This document shows, piece by piece, positions 61,507-64,000 of a DNA stretch of 64,000 nucleotides. Position numbers and translations under genes: made by a program. The DNA lies in NCBI GenBank assembly GCA_022822005.1, contig JAJECO010000003.1, forward strand, positions 62,001 through 126,000. The letters run 5' to 3'. Source of the stretch: Candidatus Poribacteria bacterium. Lineage in GTDB: Bacteria; Poribacteria; WGA-4E; PCPOR2b. Position 1 is the first letter of the stretch; each line of letters opens with the position of its first letter. The notes under the pieces were generated by a model. It saw nothing but the letters and a program-made list of their open reading frames with translations, did not search any database and had not been told where the DNA came from.

Positions 61507-63996
61507 ATGCGATTGAACTTAATTTTCTCACTCGTATCTTTCTCCATTATTGCCAGCAGCTTTGGTGTCTTCGTTCACGCCGCTGAGGATTCGCACCCGC
61601 ACGAAGCAGCGCTCAAGAACCCCGATGGCACGTGGAAGTGGACGAATGCGCTTATCCGTGAAACGAGCCCTTACCTGCTGCTGCACGCTCACAATCCGGT
61701 CGACTGGTATCCATGGGGTCCTGAGGCGTTGGAACGGGCGAAGGATGAGAATAAACCGATTTTCCTTTCTGTGGGGTACTCCACCTGCTACTGGTGCCAC
61801 GTGATGGAGCGGAAGGTGTTCTCAGATCCAGAAATAGCCAAGATGATGAACGCGTGGTTCATTAACATCAAAGTGGACAGGGAAGAACGCCCCGATATAG
61901 ATGAGATCTATATGACCGCTACCCAGATTATGACGGGTTCCGGCGGTTGGCCCAACTCTGTTTTTTTAACGCCTGACCTCCTCCCTTTTTTCGGGGGCAC
62001 CTATTTTCCACCAGAGGATAGTCGGGGGCGTCCCGGCTTTCCGAAAATCTTGAACGCACTTCGTGAGGTATGGCTCACACAACAGACGGAGGTCATTGTA
62101 CAGGCAGAGAAGATAACAGAAGTTATTAGACAGGCAACGGCTGCCGCCCCAGCTTCCGTCGAGGAAACGCCGTTAGATCGGCAGCTGATCTCAGCGGCGG
62201 TGAAAGCACTCGAATCAAGGTACGACACCACATACGGTGGATTCAGTAGCGCACCGAAATTTCCTAGCCCCACAAATCTCGAATTGTTGCTGGGTGAGCA
62301 TGAACGTGAGCCTTCCAAATCGGTCATTGAGATGGTTACAAATACTCTTGAAACAATGGCGTATGGCGGGATGTATGATCAGATAGGCGGTGGTTTTCAC
62401 CGCTACTCGGTCGACGCCAAGTGGCTGGTACCACACTTTGAGAAGATGCTTTATGACAATGCACTCCTCGTGAAAGTCTATCTGCACACTTATCAACTCA
62501 CGAAAAATCCGCTCTATCGACGGGTAGCCGAGGAAATTTTCGAGTTTGTGTCGCGGGAGATGACATCTGGAGAGGGTGGATTCTATTCGGCACTCGACGC
62601 GGAAGTAGATGCGGAGGAGGGCAAATCTTACATTTGGACAAAGGGACAGATCCAAAAAGTTCTTGGTCGAAAGGACGCCAAACTGTTCATGCAGGTTTAT
62701 GGGGTGGACAAGGGACCTAACTTTGAAGGTGGAACCAACATTCTCTATCTCCCTGTCCCACTCTCAAGCGCCGCAAAATCGCTGAAAAGGTCGGAGGACG
62801 AGCTCCATAGCCAACTTGAACCGCTCAAAGCGAAACTGCTCTCGGCGCGAGAAGAACGCAAACAACCCTTACTCGACACAAAGGTGATTGCCAGCTGGAA
62901 CGGCTTAATGATTGATGCGTTTGCCTACGGCTACGAAGTTCTCGGCGATAAGCGGTACCGTGATGTGGCGGAGAAAGCTGCCCGGTTTAATTTGAAATAT
63001 CTTCGGACAGCTGAGGGACGGTTGATGCGAACCTATAGGGACGGTGTCGCCAAATATAACGGTTACCTCGATGATTATGCCTTCCTCGTTCGCGGTTTGC
63101 TGGGGCTGTATCAGGCAACGGATGAGGAAACTTGGTTGACCGAAGCAGCGTCCCTGACCGATAGGATGAATTCACTGTTTTGGGATGACAAAAACGGCGG
63201 TTTCTATTTTACCCTTGCCAACCAAAAACATCTGGTTGTGCGTACCAAGAATCCTTACGATTCCGCCCTCCCCTCGGGGAATGCGGTAGCAGCTAATAAC
63301 TTACTCACCCTCGCACAGCACCTTGACAATAAGGAGTATCTGGATAAGGTAGAAAAAACGCTTCAAAATTTCGCTGGGATGATGAAACAGTCGCCCGGCG
63401 CTTTTATGCACATGCTTTTTGCTACCAATCGCTATCTCTCGACGGACTGGACCAAAGTCGGGGAGGCACATCAAGAACGATCATCTCAATTAAGTTTGAA
63501 CAGAGAGGTGCCGGGCGAAATAAATATCTTCGGACTGCCAACAGCCCCGCAGCCCTCCGAGGACGAACTGTTGACGCTTGCAGCTTCCATACCCTCGAAA
63601 AGGGATATCTTGCTTGGAAACCCCTTTGATGTGGAGGTACAACTTGAGCTCGCTGAAGGGTGGCATATCAACGCCAATCCCGCTTCGTGGGATCTGTTGA
63701 TCCCGACAACTGTGTCCGTCAGTCCTGATGCGTCGGTCGAAATCTTGTCGGTCACATACCCTAAAGGGACGCCGCTCCACGCGGATTGGAAGGACACTCC
63801 AATTTCCGTCTATGAAGGGGATGTAACAGTCAAGATGCAATTGAAGTTGAAGCAAGGCGAAACAATCGGAAACGCGTTTCCGTTGAAAATAGATGTCCGC
63901 TATCAGGCGTGCGATGCGGACCGGTGTACCCCACCGTCAACCGCAACGATTCCGCTCTGGGCTGACATTTACGAGGATGCTCATGTTAAGAATTAG
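61507..63996 (+). CDS. DUF255 thioredoxin-like protein fused to DsbD-alpha-like domain
   Basis: 829 residues. Signal peptide at 1-26. N-terminal DUF255/YyaL thioredoxin-like domain (about 40-200) with C-Y-W-C in [15 protein letters not shown] and [19 protein letters not shown]. An alpha-barrel (glucosamine-epimerase-like) region of about 230-640 includes [24 protein letters not shown] and [12 protein letters not shown]. The C-terminal 130 residues look like the DsbD N-terminal (alpha) domain, with the cysteine pair in [20 protein letters not shown]. Fusion suggests thiol redox work in the periplasm. Complete within the window. Confidence 0.85.
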   Translation: MRLNLIFSLVSFSIIASSFGVFVHAAEDSHPHEAALKNPDGTWKWTNALIRETSPYLLLHAHNPVDWYPWGPEALERAKDENKPIFLSVGYSTCYWCHVMERKVFSDPEIAKMMNAWFINIKVDREERPDIDEIYMTATQIMTGSGGWPNSVFLTPDLLPFFGGTYFPPEDSRGRPGFPKILNALREVWLTQQTEVIVQAEKITEVIRQATAAAPASVEETPLDRQLISAAVKALESRYDTTYGGFSSAPKFPSPTNLELLLGEHEREPSKSVIEMVTNTLETMAYGGMYDQIGGGFHRYSVDAKWLVPHFEKMLYDNALLVKVYLHTYQLTKNPLYRRVAEEIFEFVSREMTSGEGGFYSALDAEVDAEEGKSYIWTKGQIQKVLGRKDAKLFMQVYGVDKGPNFEGGTNILYLPVPLSSAAKSLKRSEDELHSQLEPLKAKLLSAREERKQPLLDTKVIASWNGLMIDAFAYGYEVLGDKRYRDVAEKAARFNLKYLRTAEGRLMRTYRDGVAKYNGYLDDYAFLVRGLLGLYQATDEETWLTEAASLTDRMNSLFWDDKNGGFYFTLANQKHLVVRTKNPYDSALPSGNAVAANNLLTLAQHLDNKEYLDKVEKTLQNFAGMMKQSPGAFMHMLFATNRYLSTDWTKVGEAHQERSSQLSLNREVPGEINIFGLPTAPQPSEDELLTLAASIPSKRDILLGNPFDVEVQLELAEGWHINANPASWDLLIPTTVSVSPDASVEILSVTYPKGTPLHADWKDTPISVYEGDVTVKMQLKLKQGETIGNAFPLKIDVRYQACDADRCTPPSTATIPLWADIYEDAHVKN

Positions 63997-64000
63997 TGCA
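63983..64000 (+). CDS. Possible start of the next gene (3' end outside window)
   Basis: An ATG at 63983 overlaps the end of the DUF255-DsbD gene and begins M-L-R-I-S-A. Overlapping starts are common when genes are coupled. Only six codons are visible, so the call is weak. Confidence 0.25.

Overview
The window looks like a chromosome segment of a Candidatus Poribacteria (sponge-associated) or closely related bacterium. The assignment is inference. It rests on a phytanoyl-dioxygenase, sulfatase and enolase-superfamily rich gene set, on secreted proteins ending in a type-IX-like sorting domain with the variant core NPFNPxxWIPY, on a DUF6785-type membrane protein, and on intergenic DNA crowded with small palindromic repeats. 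Base composition is close to balanced. Two blocks look visibly more AT-rich and probably arrived by transfer: the restriction-modification locus near 47.8-49.75 kb and the HNH-TPR gene near 57.5-59.0 kb.

Layout. 0-2.4 kb: tail of a HicB-like antitoxin, then a phosphonate-type alcohol dehydrogenase overlapping a phosphonoacetate-hydrolase-like gene. 2.5-7.0 kb: two sulfatases flanking a CehA/McbA-type metallohydrolase. 7.7-9.9 kb: TonB-dependent receptor. 10.8-12.1 kb: orphan HTH antitoxin and a UPF0175/DUF3368 (PIN) toxin-antitoxin pair. 12.1-15.4 kb: phytanoyl-CoA dioxygenase and an NtrC-type two-component system. 15.8-19.6 kb: secDF fusion, tRNA-Arg(CCU), apt. 19.8-25.2 kb: sugar/acid-sugar catabolism (two TIM-barrel isomerases, an enolase-superfamily enzyme, an FGGY kinase) plus a small lipoprotein. 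25.8-33.7 kb: M55 peptidase, short-chain-type cis-prenyl transferase, lipoprotein, and two large secreted proteins with the sorting domain. 33.8-35.7 kb: a GrdB-like selenoprotein gene with an in-frame UGA, divergent from an Ldh-family dehydrogenase. 35.9-42.2 kb: DUF6785 membrane protein, M48 and M16 peptidases. 42.4-47.7 kb: second phytanoyl dioxygenase, LolD-like ATPase with a giant FtsX-type permease, YbgC-type thioesterase. 47.8-49.75 kb: ScaI-like type II R-M system with a controller-like HTH protein. 49.8-54.4 kb: TPR protein, phosphoesterase, double cupin, UPF0173 hydrolase, AAC(3)-family protein. 54.5-64 kb: FAH-family hydrolase, coiled-coil protein, conserved unknown, HNH-TPR protein, aquaporin, galactonate-dehydratase-like enzyme and a DUF255-DsbD-alpha fusion.

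Taken together the genes suit a heterotroph living on sulfated glycans, unusual sugar acids and phosphonates. It has TonB-linked uptake and many secreted or envelope peptidases. The strongest unusual signals are: (1) a probable selenocysteine protein whose gene reads through UGA into a conserved U-x-x-C motif with a hairpin just downstream; (2) at least three families of non-autonomous, MITE-like elements that share the same internal hairpin modules; and (3) an HNH nuclease fused to TPR repeats.
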